NCBI RefSeq assembly: GCF_000772045.1
Contig: NZ_CP009754.1
Location: 4,526,001 to 4,590,000, forward strand
Length of the DNA: 64,000 nt
DNA from: Streptomyces sp. CCM_MD2014
Lineage (GTDB): Bacteria; Actinomycetota; Actinomycetes; Streptomycetales; Streptomycetaceae
Reading direction: 5' to 3'
Shown here piece by piece: positions 39,655-48,986 of this stretch. The position numbers were made by a program, and so were the translations under genes. Numbering within the stretch: position 1 is the stretch's first letter; the number at the start of each line of letters is the position of its first letter. The notes under the pieces are model-generated. The model searched no databases, was not told where the DNA came from, and saw only the letters and a program-made list of their open reading frames with translations.

Positions 39655-39945
39655 TGACCTTTGCTGTCCGTCTCCACCTTTCCCCAAAGCCATTCCATCG
39701 GGTGACCGATGGGCCATACGGCTGACGGGCGCGGGACCCCCAACTATGGTGCCGCGCAAGCGTTCCGGCACTTGGCCCACCGGCATTGCGATGTCAGTGC
39801 CGGGTGCCACAGTGGGTGAAGTGAGCAGAACCCGAAGAGCATGAAGTCCGGGAACAGCAGGAACGGCAGGAAGAGCAGCAGTGCAGCACGACGGTCCAGC
39901 AGGTACAGGGCAGACAGGACAGCGATGAGGGGGTGAGGTCCGGCC
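39655..39945 (+). other. Leader region before the membrane-protein gene
   Basis: The 291 bp hold no gene I can establish. A short basic reading frame (ATG 39841, 31 codons, rich in Ser/Arg) ends 9 bp before the GTG at 39946 and could be a leader peptide. The opposite strand reads a hydrophobic frame, probably a coincidence. Confidence 0.4.
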
Positions 39946-41907
39946 GTGACCGCTCTCGGTGGTGTGGAGATGGGCGCGCTCGCCGCGCGTACCCGGGCGC
40001 TTGCGGTGCTGCGGGTCCGCAGCCGCGCGCTGGCCGTGGCCCTGCTGCCCGCCGCCGCGGCCGTGATCCTCCTCGTCGGCGGATCCACCGGGCGCCTCGC
40101 GGGCGCAGGCTGGGACGTCCTGCGCTGGGTGGTGTCCGTCCTGGCCCTGCTCGTCCTGCTGGCCGCCGCCGGAGTCGCCCTGGTCGTGGCCCGCGCCAAG
40201 CCCGCCGTGACCCCCACGGTCACGGTCCCCGAGGAGTCGGCGCCCGAGCTCTACCGGATGGTGCGCGACCTGGCCGACCGGCTCGACGTCCCCGCCCCCT
40301 CGGCGATAGCGCTCACGCCGGACTGCGACAGCTGGCTGGAGGACCGCACCCATCCGCTCCACGGCCCGCCGCCCGCGGACAGGGACGACGACGGCCTGCC
40401 CGGCCTCGGCGACCCCGCCCGCCGCCGGAGTGCCGTCGCGGCGCCCGTCCTGGTCATCGGCTCGCCGTTCCTGTGGTGGATGCGGGTGGGCGAGCTGCGT
40501 GCCGTCCTCGCCCCGGTGGTCGCCGGTACGGAGCCTTCGGCACACCCCGACATAGCCGCGGCCCGGCGCTTCATACGGGGCCTGGACGCCGCCGTGGCGG
40601 TGGCCTCGGCGGGCCGGCGCGACCCGCTGTCCCGGGTGGCGTGCGCGGGCCTCGGCTGGGTGTCCCGGCTCCTGCTGCGCGGCTGCCGACGGCACGCGAC
40701 CGAGATGGAGCGCGGGGTCGCCGCCGCGGCCGCGGAGCGTGCACAGGCTGTGGACTACGGTCTGCGGATCGTCGCGCAGGAGCAGGTGGGGCTCGCCTAC
40801 GCGGGCTGGGACCGGCTGCTGACCCGGGTGGCGCTGCCCGCCTGGCGGATGGGCCGCTGGCCCTCCCGGCTGGACGTGGGCGTCGTCGCCGCCCTCACGG
40901 AGCTGTCGCGCCGGGACCGCCTGGCCGAGGGCTTCGCCTCCCGCCTGGGCGAGCGTCCCGCCTGTGACCTGCTGGAGGAGCCCGGGGTGGTGGACGAGGC
41001 GGTCTCGCTCCTCGCCGCGCGCCTCTTCCACGGAGGGCCGGCCGAGACCGGTCCGGACTGGTCGCCGGTCGGCTGGGAGGAGTATCCCGAGGAGGTCGTC
41101 GACCGGTCCTGGCGCACGGACGCGGCCCGTCTGCACCGGGTGCTCGACACGCTGGGCGTCCGTCGCACCGGCGGGGGCACCGCACCGGGCACGGACGGCC
41201 CGACCCTGGCCCGCGTCCTGGACCACCTCACCACCCAGGACCCCGCGCTCACCCTCGCCTCTCCCACAGACGCCGACGCGGCCCCGGCCCCCGGGACACC
41301 TCCCGCGGCCGACACCACTGCCCGGCCCGCCGCCGCGGACCCGGCCCCCGCCGACGCGCATGCGCCGTACGGCGGCCGAGGCGCCCCGTCTCCGCAGTAC
41401 GCCGACGGCGCCGCCCCGCCTCCGGCCCACACCGACCACCAGGCCGTCCCCGCCGACGACGAGGACGACCTCGCCGGCACCACGGCACGGGGGGCCGCCC
41501 TGGCCGCCGGGCTCAGTGCGCAGCTGGCCCGTGAGGAGGCCCGGGAGCGGCCCGTCGGAGCCGGGGTTCCCTCCCCGCCCCCGGGTCCGGGCACCGGGGC
41601 GGGTCCGGAGGCCGCCCTCTGGGACGACCGTGCGCTTCCCCTCCTGCCGTTGCAGCCCCCGCGCACCGGGCGCGAGATCCTCGCCGCGCACATCACGGCG
41701 ATGGTGTGCTGCGCGGCGATGGACACCGTCGGTGCGGCCCCCGGCCTCGACTGGCTCGACGGGCCGGCGCTCCTGCTCGACGGCGCCCGCACCGCGGACC
41801 CGGCGCCCAGCGTGCTCAGCCTCGTCGAGACGGGTGACCCGGGCCCGCTGCGCGCCTGGATGACCGAGCTCGGCATACGCCCGGAGAAGCCGGTACGACT
41901 GGTCTGA
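39946..41907 (+). CDS. Large membrane-anchored protein of unknown function
   Basis: This 653-aa protein has two N-terminal membrane segments (about 27-47 and 55-80, VVSVLALLVLLAAAGVALVVA). The ordered region after them contains LYRMVRDLADRLDVPAPSAIALTPDC, reminiscent of the start of M48 peptidases, but the HExxH motif is absent. A Pro/Ala-rich disordered region (about 410-530) precedes a final conserved domain. The start may be GTG 39946 or ATG 39970. Homologues occur between purD and purC in other streptomycetes as I recall. The function is unknown. Confidence 0.8.
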   Translation: MTALGGVEMGALAARTRALAVLRVRSRALAVALLPAAAAVILLVGGSTGRLAGAGWDVLRWVVSVLALLVLLAAAGVALVVARAKPAVTPTVTVPEESAPELYRMVRDLADRLDVPAPSAIALTPDCDSWLEDRTHPLHGPPPADRDDDGLPGLGDPARRRSAVAAPVLVIGSPFLWWMRVGELRAVLAPVVAGTEPSAHPDIAAARRFIRGLDAAVAVASAGRRDPLSRVACAGLGWVSRLLLRGCRRHATEMERGVAAAAAERAQAVDYGLRIVAQEQVGLAYAGWDRLLTRVALPAWRMGRWPSRLDVGVVAALTELSRRDRLAEGFASRLGERPACDLLEEPGVVDEAVSLLAARLFHGGPAETGPDWSPVGWEEYPEEVVDRSWRTDAARLHRVLDTLGVRRTGGGTAPGTDGPTLARVLDHLTTQDPALTLASPTDADAAPAPGTPPAADTTARPAAADPAPADAHAPYGGRGAPSPQYADGAAPPPAHTDHQAVPADDEDDLAGTTARGAALAAGLSAQLAREEARERPVGAGVPSPPPGPGTGAGPEAALWDDRALPLLPLQPPRTGREILAAHITAMVCCAAMDTVGAAPGLDWLDGPALLLDGARTADPAPSVLSLVETGDPGPLRAWMTELGIRPEKPVRLV

Positions 41908-42121
41908 CGCCCGTACCGCCCCCACCGCCCCCCGCCGCACCCGTCCGGGCGTGCCGCAGGCGGGCGCGGAGGAATCGGACGGTCTCATTCCACTTTCGGC
42001 CACTTCGCGACGAACAGTGACAGCCCGCGTGCGAAATGTGATGTGCTGGGACCGATCGCGCACATGGCAAAGGCGTTCGTCATACGCACGACCACGGGGG
42101 CACGAGGGAGGGGACTGTCCC

Positions 42122-43585
42122 ATGGGGCCCGAGCAGATTCGCCGCTGGGAGTCGGGAGCACTCGCGCACGCCGTGACGGACCCCTTCGGACAGGGGCCGG
42201 TCCCCTGGCTGCGCGGCGGCGAGACGTACTTCGGCGACACCGGGCAGGTGGTCGCCTGGTACGCGGACCAGGACCGCACCGGCACCGACTCCGGCGGCGG
42301 CCCCCGTGCCGCCGACGACGTCCGCCGCCAGATCAAGGGCTTCACCGCGACGGGAGCCGTCGCCCCCGGCGAGGCCATCGACTTCCACGTCACCGTCGAC
42401 CCGCCCCAGGAGTTCGGCGTCGACATCTACCGGATCGGCCACTACGGCGGTGACGGCGCCGCAAAGATCACCACCAGCCCCCGCCTGTCCGGCATCGTCC
42501 AGCCTCCGCCGCTCACCGCCGACCGCACGGTCTCCTGCCACCACTGGTGGCTGTCCTGGCGGTTGCAGATCCCCACGTACTGGAACGTCGGCGCGTACGT
42601 GGCCGTCCTCACCACCGCCGACGGCTACCGCTCCCACGTCCCCTTCACGGTCCGCGACGACCACCCGGCCGACCTGCTGCTCCTCCTGCCGGACGTCACC
42701 TGGCAGGCGTACAACCTCTACCCGGAGGACGGCCGTACCGGTGCCAGCCTCTACCACGCCTGGGACGAGGAGGGCCGCCTGCTCGGCGAGGCGGACGCCG
42801 CGACGACCGTCTCCTTCGACCGCCCGTACGCGGGAGCGGGCCTCCCCCTCCACGTGGGCCACGCCTACGACTTCATCCGCTTCGCCGAGCGCTACGGCTA
42901 CGACGTCGCCTACGCCGACGCCCGCGACCTGCACTCCGGCCGCGTCGACCCGGCCCGCTACCGGGGCCTGGTCTTCCCGGGCCACGACGAGTACTGGTCC
43001 GGCCCCATGCGCCGCACCGCGGAACTGGCCCGCGACCGGGGGACCTCCCTGGTCTTCCTCTCCGCCAACACCATGTACTGGCAGGTGGAGCTGGCACCCT
43101 CCCCGTCCGGTGTCCCCGACCGCCTGCTGACCTGCCGCAAACGCAAAGGACCGGGCCGCCCCGCGCTGTGGCGGGAGATCGACCGCCCCGAGCAGCAGCT
43201 GCTCGGCATCCAGTACGCCGGCCGCGTCCCCGAACCGCACCCGATGATCGTCCGCAACGCCGGTCACTGGCTCTGGGAGGCCACCGGAGCCCACGAGGGC
43301 GACGAGATCGAAGACCTGGTGGCGGGCGAGGCCGACCGCTACTTCCCGCGCACGGCCCTCCCCGAGCACGACGAGCGGGTCCTGCTCGCCCACTCCCCGT
43401 ACACCGACGTGGACGGCGTCCGGCGCCACCAGGAGACGTCGCTGTACCGGGCCCCGTCGGGCGCCTGGGTCTTCGCGTCCGGCACGTTCGCCTGGTCCCC
43501 GGCCCTGGACCGCCCCGGCCACGTCGACCCGCGGATCCAGCGCGCCACCGCCAACCTCCTGGACCGCATCTGCAAACGGGACTGA
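42122..43585 (+). CDS. N,N-dimethylformamidase beta-subunit-like protein
   Basis: This 487-aa protein has an N-terminal beta-sandwich region (GFTATGAVAPGEAIDFHVTV, YRIGHYGGDGA) followed by a glutamine-amidotransferase-like C-terminal domain (VTWQAYNLYPEDGRTG, YRGLVFPGHDEYWS). This is the DMFase large-subunit C-terminal family. There is no small-subunit gene nearby. The ATG at 42122 follows GGGAGGGG. Whether it hydrolyses formamides is unknown; the homology is to the domain only. Confidence 0.82.
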   Translation: MGPEQIRRWESGALAHAVTDPFGQGPVPWLRGGETYFGDTGQVVAWYADQDRTGTDSGGGPRAADDVRRQIKGFTATGAVAPGEAIDFHVTVDPPQEFGVDIYRIGHYGGDGAAKITTSPRLSGIVQPPPLTADRTVSCHHWWLSWRLQIPTYWNVGAYVAVLTTADGYRSHVPFTVRDDHPADLLLLLPDVTWQAYNLYPEDGRTGASLYHAWDEEGRLLGEADAATTVSFDRPYAGAGLPLHVGHAYDFIRFAERYGYDVAYADARDLHSGRVDPARYRGLVFPGHDEYWSGPMRRTAELARDRGTSLVFLSANTMYWQVELAPSPSGVPDRLLTCRKRKGPGRPALWREIDRPEQQLLGIQYAGRVPEPHPMIVRNAGHWLWEATGAHEGDEIEDLVAGEADRYFPRTALPEHDERVLLAHSPYTDVDGVRRHQETSLYRAPSGAWVFASGTFAWSPALDRPGHVDPRIQRATANLLDRICKRD

Positions 43586-43683
43586 GCCGCGCGCCCCCGC
43601 CGCCCCGCCCCCTGCCCCGCCGGTCACCCTCCCCCCGACGTACGGGACAATCGACGTATTGTTCAGAACCACGGGGAGGAACC

Positions 43684-44583
43684 GTGTCCGGATTCGTTGA
43701 AAAGCCCGAGCCGATCCAGGTTCCGGGCCTGGTGCATCTGCACACCGGCAAGGTGCGCGAGCTGTACCGGAACGAGGCGGGCGACCTCGTGATGGTCGCC
43801 AGCGACCGCATCTCCGCCTACGACTGGGTGCTGCCGACCGAGATCCCCGACAAGGGCCGGGTCCTGACCCAGCTCTCGCTGTGGTGGTTCGAGCAGCTCG
43901 CCGACCTGGCGCCCAACCACGTCCTGAGCACCGAGCTGCCCCCCGGCGCCCCGGCCGACTGGGAGGGCCGCGCCCTGGTCTGCAAGTCGCTGCGGATGGT
44001 GCCCGTGGAGTGCGTGGCCCGCGGCTACCTCACCGGCTCGGGCCTGGCGGAGTACGACGAGTCCCGCACCGTCTGCGGCCTCGCCCTCCCCGAGGGCCTC
44101 GTCGACGGCTCCGAGCTGCCCGCCCCGATCTTCACCCCGGCCACCAAGGCCGAGGTCGGCGAGCACGACGAGAACGTCTCCTACGAGGAGGTCGCCCGCC
44201 AGGTCGGCGCGGACACCGCCGCCGCCCTGCGCCAGGCCACCCTCGCCGTCTACTCCCGTGCCCGGGACATCGCCCGCGAGCGCGGCATCGTCCTCGCGGA
44301 CACCAAGTTCGAGTTCGGCTTCGACGGCGACGACCTGGTCCTCGCCGACGAAGTCCTCACCCCGGACTCCTCCCGCTTCTGGCCGGCCGACCAGTGGCAG
44401 CCGGGCCGCGCGCAGCCGTCGTACGACAAGCAGTTCGTGCGGGACTGGCTGACCTCCGCGGAGTCCGGCTGGGACCGCAGGAGCGAGCAGCCCCCGCCGC
44501 CGCTGCCGCAGCAGGTCGTGGACGCCACCCGCGCCAAGTACGTGGAGGCCTACGAGCTGCTGACCGGCCAGAGCTGGTCGTAG
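43684..44583 (+). CDS. purC: SAICAR synthase
   Basis: This 299-aa enzyme joins aspartate to CAIR (step 8 of IMP synthesis). Signatures are HTGKVRELY, VASDRISAYDWVLP, VECVARGYLTGSG and ADTKFEFGFDG. It belongs to the longer, yeast/actinobacterial type. The GTG at 43684 has GGGGAGG upstream. A strong terminator follows. Confidence 0.97.
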   Translation: MSGFVEKPEPIQVPGLVHLHTGKVRELYRNEAGDLVMVASDRISAYDWVLPTEIPDKGRVLTQLSLWWFEQLADLAPNHVLSTELPPGAPADWEGRALVCKSLRMVPVECVARGYLTGSGLAEYDESRTVCGLALPEGLVDGSELPAPIFTPATKAEVGEHDENVSYEEVARQVGADTAAALRQATLAVYSRARDIARERGIVLADTKFEFGFDGDDLVLADEVLTPDSSRFWPADQWQPGRAQPSYDKQFVRDWLTSAESGWDRRSEQPPPPLPQQVVDATRAKYVEAYELLTGQSWS

Positions 44584-44614
44584 CGGCAGAGGCCGCAGAA
44601 GGCCGCACACGAAG

Positions 44615-44640
44615 AAGCCCCCGGCCGGAACCGGGGGCTT
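44615..44640. terminator. Terminator between purC and tRNA-Gly
   Basis: A perfect 10-bp stem (AAGCCCCCGG / CCGGGGGCTT) followed by CT-rich DNA. It can serve both the purC transcript and the convergent tRNA. Confidence 0.85.
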
Positions 44641-44649
44641 CTCGTCTGG

Positions 44650-44722
44650 AGCGAACGACGAGGTTCGAACTCGCGACCTCAACCTTGGCAAGGTTGCGCT
44701 CTACCAACTGAGCTACGTTCGC
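44650..44722 (-). tRNA. tRNA-Gly(GCC)
   Basis: 73 nt. Acceptor stem GCGAACG/CGTTCGC, anticodon loop TTGCCAA (anticodon GCC), T-loop TTCGAAC. CCA is not encoded. A near copy lies at 48626-48698. Confidence 0.96.
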
Positions 44723-44759
44723 ACTGCGTGCCGGGGATTTCTCCCTGGCGCGACAGCCA

Positions 44760-45377
44760 CTATACCCAACCCCGCTCCCTCGCGATCCGCACCGCCGTGT
44801 GCCGGTTCTCCGCGCCGAGCTTGCTCGCGGCCGACGACAGGTAGTTCCGCACGGTCCCCTCGGCGAGCGCGGCGCGCTCGGCGATCTCCGAGACGGGCGC
44901 CCCGTCGGCGGCGTGCTCCAGTACTTCGGCCTCGCGGGCGGTCAGCGGCGAGTCCCCGGCGGAGATCGCGTCGGCGGCCAACTCCGGGTCGACGTAACGG
45001 TTTCCGGCGTGCACCGTGCGGATCAGTTCGGCGAGCCGCTGGGCGCTGACCGTCTTCGGGACGAACCCGCGCACGCCCGCCGCGAGAGCCCGCTTCAGAT
45101 GCCCGGGCCGCCCGTGACTGGTCACGATCAGCACCTTGCAGGCGGGCAGCTCGGCCCGCAGGGATGTGGCGACCTTCACACCGTCGGCGCCGGGCATCTG
45201 GAGATCCAGTACGGCGACGTCCGGCGCGTGCGCCCGCGCCATCGCCAGCGCCTCGGGACCGGTGGCCGCCTCGGCGACGACGACGAGGTCGTCCTCCAGG
45301 GACAGCAGGGCCGCCAGGGCCCCGCGGATGAGGTGTTCGTCGTCGGCGAGCAGGACGCGCACGGTCGTCGTCGTCAC
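44760..45377 (-). CDS. NarL/LuxR-type response regulator
   Basis: This 205-aa protein has an N-terminal receiver (Asp pair D12-D13, phosphorylation site D58 in VLDLQMPG, Lys in FVPKTVSA) and a C-terminal LuxR-type HTH (LTAREAEVLEHAADGAPVSEIAERAALAEGTVRNYLSSAASKL). The GTG start overlaps the stop of the histidine kinase by 4 nt. It is predicted to be phosphorylated by that kinase and to regulate the linked ABC exporter operon. Confidence 0.94.
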   Translation of the reverse strand: MTTTTVRVLLADDEHLIRGALAALLSLEDDLVVVAEAATGPEALAMARAHAPDVAVLDLQMPGADGVKVATSLRAELPACKVLIVTSHGRPGHLKRALAAGVRGFVPKTVSAQRLAELIRTVHAGNRYVDPELAADAISAGDSPLTAREAEVLEHAADGAPVSEIAERAALAEGTVRNYLSSAASKLGAENRHTAVRIARERGWV

Positions 45378-46648
45378 GAGGCGACCTCCAGTGCGGCGCC
45401 CGCCGTGGCGTCCGGCAGCGGAACCGCGGCCGTCAGCCGGAAGACCCCGCGGCCGGCGGGTCCCGCCTCCAGCGTCCCGTCCACCGCGGAGAGCCGCTCC
45501 CGCAATCCTGTGAGCCCGGAGCCGCCCGAGCCGCCGGAGCCGGTCGTCCGGGTCGCGTCGGCCGAGGGGCCGCCCCCCGTCGTCTCCGCCGCGCCGTCGT
45601 TCTCCACCGTCAGCACTACCCGCCCTTCCGACATCCGCACCGTCACGGCGACCTTCTTCGCGTCCCCGTGCCGCAGCACGTTCGTGGTCGCCTCCCGCAC
45701 CACCCAGCCGAGCGCCGACTGCACCTCGGCGGGCAGGCCGGCCGTCTCGCCGGTGACCTTCGCCGTGATGCCGGCTGCCGCCAGGACGCCCCGGGCGCCG
45801 GCCAGTTCGACCTCCAGGGCGGCCTCCCGGTAGCCGCGCACGACGTCCCGGACCTCGCGCTGCGACTCCTGGGCGATGCGCTGCACCTCGATCATCTGCT
45901 CCACCGCCTCGGGCCTGCCCCGCCGGGACAGCTGGACGGCCAGCTCGCTCTTGAGCGCGATCACCGCCAGGTTCCGTCCCATCACGTCGTGCAGGTCCCG
46001 GCCGAAGCGCAGCCGCTCCTCGGCGACCGCGAGCCTGGCCCGGGTCTCCTTGGCGTCGTCGAGCGCGTAGACGGCGTTGAGCAGCCAGAGGGAGAAGATC
46101 GAGGTGACGGCGAGGAACCCGCCGGTCACCATCACCAGGCCGGCCAGCACGACCGATGCGAGGGCGGGCATCTCCAGCGGGAACGTCAGGAGCCCCGCGC
46201 CCACCGCGAAGCCGCCGACGACGGCGACCATGCGCCGCCTGCCGCTGACCCCGAGCGTGATGACACCGGCGGCGTAGCACAGGACCCCGCCGTAGACCGA
46301 GCCCGCCGCGGTCTCCACCTCACCGGCCGGTCCGCGCTCCGCGATCACGACCGCGGTGACCGAGACCGCGGCGGAGACGACGACGAGCGCCCACATCAGG
46401 CGCACCGGCTGCGGACGCCGCCCGCGCGTCCAGTCCAGCGCCCGGGAGGAGACCAGCATGCAGACCGCGGCGTGCACGGTGACCAGCAGGGACAGCACGG
46501 TGGCGAGTCCGGCGCCGGTCCGGCCGTACGCGCTCACCCCCAGCGCGAGGATCTCGATGACCCCGAAGAAGTGGAACGACCCCCGTGTGTACGTCTCCAC
46601 CTTCTCCGGCGTGCTCTTGGTCCGCCACCATCCGCCCGGCCTGCGCAT
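45374..46648 (-). CDS. Sensor histidine kinase (HisKA_3 family)
   Basis: This 424-aa protein has about six transmembrane segments (residues 20-195) and no large extracellular domain. A dimerisation helix follows with the phospho-acceptor His220 in FGRDLHDVMGRNL, then a HATPase_c domain (VVREATTNVLRHGDA, N-box; GSGLTGLRERL, G-box). The intramembrane-sensing layout is common in kinases linked to ABC exporters that respond to envelope-active compounds. The ATG at 46648 or a GTG seven codons earlier is possible. It is in an operon with the ABC genes upstream and the regulator downstream. Confidence 0.93.
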   Translation of the reverse strand: MRRPGGWWRTKSTPEKVETYTRGSFHFFGVIEILALGVSAYGRTGAGLATVLSLLVTVHAAVCMLVSSRALDWTRGRRPQPVRLMWALVVVSAAVSVTAVVIAERGPAGEVETAAGSVYGGVLCYAAGVITLGVSGRRRMVAVVGGFAVGAGLLTFPLEMPALASVVLAGLVMVTGGFLAVTSIFSLWLLNAVYALDDAKETRARLAVAEERLRFGRDLHDVMGRNLAVIALKSELAVQLSRRGRPEAVEQMIEVQRIAQESQREVRDVVRGYREAALEVELAGARGVLAAAGITAKVTGETAGLPAEVQSALGWVVREATTNVLRHGDAKKVAVTVRMSEGRVVLTVENDGAAETTGGGPSADATRTTGSGGSGGSGLTGLRERLSAVDGTLEAGPAGRGVFRLTAAVPLPDATAGAALEVAS

Positions 46649-46697
46649 CCGTCCGCCGCTCCCGCTCACCTCGTACGCCCTCGCACGTCCCTGTACG

Positions 46698-47513
46698 TCA
46701 GTGCCGCGGCTCCCACCGGAACCGCCGCCGTACAGCAAACACCGCGACCGCGGTCCAGGCCACCGCCGTCGCCACGGCGCCCAGCGCCTCACCGGCCGAC
46801 AGGGCGCCGGTCCAGCCGCCGCGGACCAGGGTGATCACGGGCGTCAGCGGCAGCAGTTCGCACACGGAGGCGAGCCGGTCGGGCAGCAGGTCGAGCGGGA
46901 TGAACAGGCCCGAGCCGAACATCGAGACGAACGTGAACGGCAGCGGGGTGACCTGCGCGCTCTCACCGGTCCTGGTGAAGCTCGCGGTGACCGCGGCGAG
47001 CGCGGCGCACATCACCAGGCCCAGCAGCAGCCCGAGGACGGCCAGGTGCGGGGCCGACGGCGCGGACAGGTCGAGCAGCGCCATGCAGCCCGCCGCGAGC
47101 AGCAGCGACTGCACGAGCCCGCTGAGGACGGCCGGCAGCGCGGACCCGCCGAGGATCTCCACGTCCCGCAGTTCGCCGGTGCGCAGCCGCTTGAGGACGA
47201 GTTCCTCGCGCCGGACGACGAAGACGCCGACGAGGGCCGAGTAGACCGCGAACAGCAGGGAGAAGCCGACGGCGGCGGGCAGCACGAGCGTGCCGACGGT
47301 CAGCCCGGCCTTGCCCAGGTCCATCTCCTCGGCGCCCGCCCGCACGCTGAACGGCATCACGAACGGGATGAACAGCGCGGCGAAGACGGTGCCCTTGTTC
47401 CGCCCGAGCAGAGTCATCTCGGCGCGGGCGAGGGCGGTCATGCGGCTCGCCGGCGTGGTGGCCGCCGCGCGGGCGGGACCCTTCGCGCGGGCCGGTGCGT
47501 CGGTGGCGCTCAT
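46698..47513 (-). CDS. ABC-2 type transporter permease
   Basis: This 271-aa protein has six hydrophobic segments and the ABC-2 pattern (MTALARAEMTLLGRNKGTVF at the start, LPFTFVSMFGSGLFIPLDLLPD in the fifth/sixth span region). It overlaps the ATPase gene (ATGA) and precedes the kinase by 49 bp. With the ATPase it should form a DrrAB-like exporter. The substrate is unknown. Confidence 0.92.
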   Translation of the reverse strand: MSATDAPARAKGPARAAATTPASRMTALARAEMTLLGRNKGTVFAALFIPFVMPFSVRAGAEEMDLGKAGLTVGTLVLPAAVGFSLLFAVYSALVGVFVVRREELVLKRLRTGELRDVEILGGSALPAVLSGLVQSLLLAAGCMALLDLSAPSAPHLAVLGLLLGLVMCAALAAVTASFTRTGESAQVTPLPFTFVSMFGSGLFIPLDLLPDRLASVCELLPLTPVITLVRGGWTGALSAGEALGAVATAVAWTAVAVFAVRRRFRWEPRH

Positions 47514-48481
47514 GCCGCGTACTCCTTCTCCGTCGTGGGGCCGCCCGCCCTCGCGGACACCTCCTTGGCGATGCTGAGGAAGGCCTCCTCCAGGGACGCC
47601 GAGCGCACGTCCAGGCGGCGCAGTTCCACTCGGGCCTCCGCGGCCCACACCAGCAGTCCGGTGGCCGCGCGCTGCAGTTCCCGGGTGCGCAGCTTCACCG
47701 TGCGGCCGTCGGCCTCGTGGTCGCTCACGCCCAGTTCGGCGAGCGGCGGCAGGTCGCCCACGAAGTACCCGTCGGGCAGTTCGAAGGAGATGCGGGACGG
47801 CTGCGCTGCGGTCACCTCGGCCGGGGTGCCGGTGGCGGCGATCCGGCCCTCGTGCATGATCGCGAGCCGGTCGGCGAGGTTCTCGGCCTCCTCCAGATAG
47901 TGCGTGGTCAGCAGCACCGTCGTACCGGCGTCGCGCAGCCCGCTCACCAACTCCCAGGTGTCCCGGCGGCCTTCGGCGTCCAGGCCGGTGCTGGGCTCGT
48001 CGAGGAAGAGCACCTCGGGGTCGCCGAGCAGCGCGAGCGCCAGGTCCAGGCGGCGGCGCTGGCCCCCGGACAGCTGCTTCACGCGGGTGCCCGCCTTCGC
48101 CTCCAGGCCGACCAGCGCCAGCACCTCCGCGGGTGGCCGGGCGCCGCTCACGCATCCCGCCCACATCCGCGCCGTCTCGGCGACCGTCAGCTCGGAGGGG
48201 AAGCCGCCCTCCTGCAGCATGACCCCGGTGCGGGGGCGTACGGCGGCCCGCTCGGTGTACGGGTCGTGCCCGAGGACGCGCACCCGCCCGCCGGCCGGAG
48301 CGGCGAGCCCTTCCAGCAGTTCGACCGTCGACGTCTTGCCGGCGCCGTTGGTGCCCAGCAGGGCGAAGACCTCGCCGCGACGCACGGAGAAGTCGATCCC
48401 GCGCACGGCCTCGAACCCGCCCCCGTACACACGTCGCAGGTCGGTGACCTCAATCACGTGCTCGTGTCCGTTGGTTTGCAT
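47510..48481 (-). CDS. ABC transporter ATP-binding protein
   Basis: This 323-aa protein has Walker A GTNGAGKTS (about 43-51), Q-loop VMLQEGG, ABC signature LSGGQRRRL, Walker B VLFLDEP and H-loop TTHYLEEAE. It also has a C-terminal DrrA-like extension of about 90 residues. It energises the permease encoded next. It is the first gene of the leftward four-gene operon; the ATG at 48481 has GAGG unusually close, so translation initiation may be atypical. Confidence 0.94.
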   Translation of the reverse strand: MQTNGHEHVIEVTDLRRVYGGGFEAVRGIDFSVRRGEVFALLGTNGAGKTSTVELLEGLAAPAGGRVRVLGHDPYTERAAVRPRTGVMLQEGGFPSELTVAETARMWAGCVSGARPPAEVLALVGLEAKAGTRVKQLSGGQRRRLDLALALLGDPEVLFLDEPSTGLDAEGRRDTWELVSGLRDAGTTVLLTTHYLEEAENLADRLAIMHEGRIAATGTPAEVTAAQPSRISFELPDGYFVGDLPPLAELGVSDHEADGRTVKLRTRELQRAATGLLVWAAEARVELRRLDVRSASLEEAFLSIAKEVSARAGGPTTEKEYAA

Positions 48482-48590
48482 GCCTCAAGGATTCCGGCGC
48501 CCCGGGCGGGACGACAGTGCGAGCCGTCATCGCCGAACATGACAAATGTCAGAACCGGCCCGCGGGACTCCGGATCCGGACGCACGAAAA

Positions 48591-48616
48591 GACCCCGGTC
48601 CTGGAGGACCGGGGTC
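48591..48616 (-). terminator. Terminator after tRNA-Gly(GCC)
   Basis: A perfect 11-bp stem (GACCCCGGTCC / GGACCGGGGTC), 9 nt past the tRNA and followed by a stretch rich in T on the transcribed strand. Confidence 0.88.
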
Positions 48617-48625
48617 TGATTCCCG

Positions 48626-48698
48626 AGCGGACGACGAGGCTCGAACTCGCGACCTCAACCTTGGCAAGGTTGCGCTCTACCAACTGAGCTACGTCCGC
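48626..48698 (-). tRNA. tRNA-Gly(GCC), second copy
   Basis: 73 nt. Acceptor GCGGACG/CGTCCGC, anticodon GCC, T-loop TTCGAGC. Differs from the first copy in the acceptor stem (compensated) and the T-loop. Confidence 0.96.
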
Positions 48699-48778
48699 AT
48701 TGCTCCCGAACGGCCTTCACCGGTCGGTGCGAGCACCAGCCTACCTGATCCAATCGAGTGGTCGGTACGGCGATGCAG

Positions 48779-48850
48779 AGCGGGTGACAGGAATTGCACA
48801 CTGCGCCTTCCCCCTGGAAGGGGGATGTTCTACTACTGAACTACACCCGC
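48779..48850 (-). tRNA. tRNA-Gly(TCC) with unusual T-arm
   Basis: 72 nt. Acceptor GCGGGTG/CACCCGC with discriminator T, D-arm GTTC/GAAC, anticodon stem TCCCC/GGGGA with loop CTTCCAG (anticodon TCC). The T-arm reads GCAGTGTGCAATTCCTGT: it lacks the usual TTC at the loop start and pairs poorly. Confidence 0.85.
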
Positions 48851-48986
48851 GTGTTCCGTGAGCCGGGCCTTTCGGCCTCGCCCCTCGGCGTGCTCCAGAC
48901 TTTAGCTGATCACCCGGGGTGCCGCGCAAGTCGGTTGCCGCGAGGGGCGGCTGAGCGGCCGTCGGCCGCTCCCGGCCCGGGGCGGC

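Noticed and set aside
39744..40223. Antisense frame with hydrophobic peptide (LLFLPFLLFPDFMLF)
   Set aside because: Most of it is antisense to the membrane-protein gene. The hydrophobic part mirrors an AGCAGGAAC-type repeat on the plus strand and has no start or SD.
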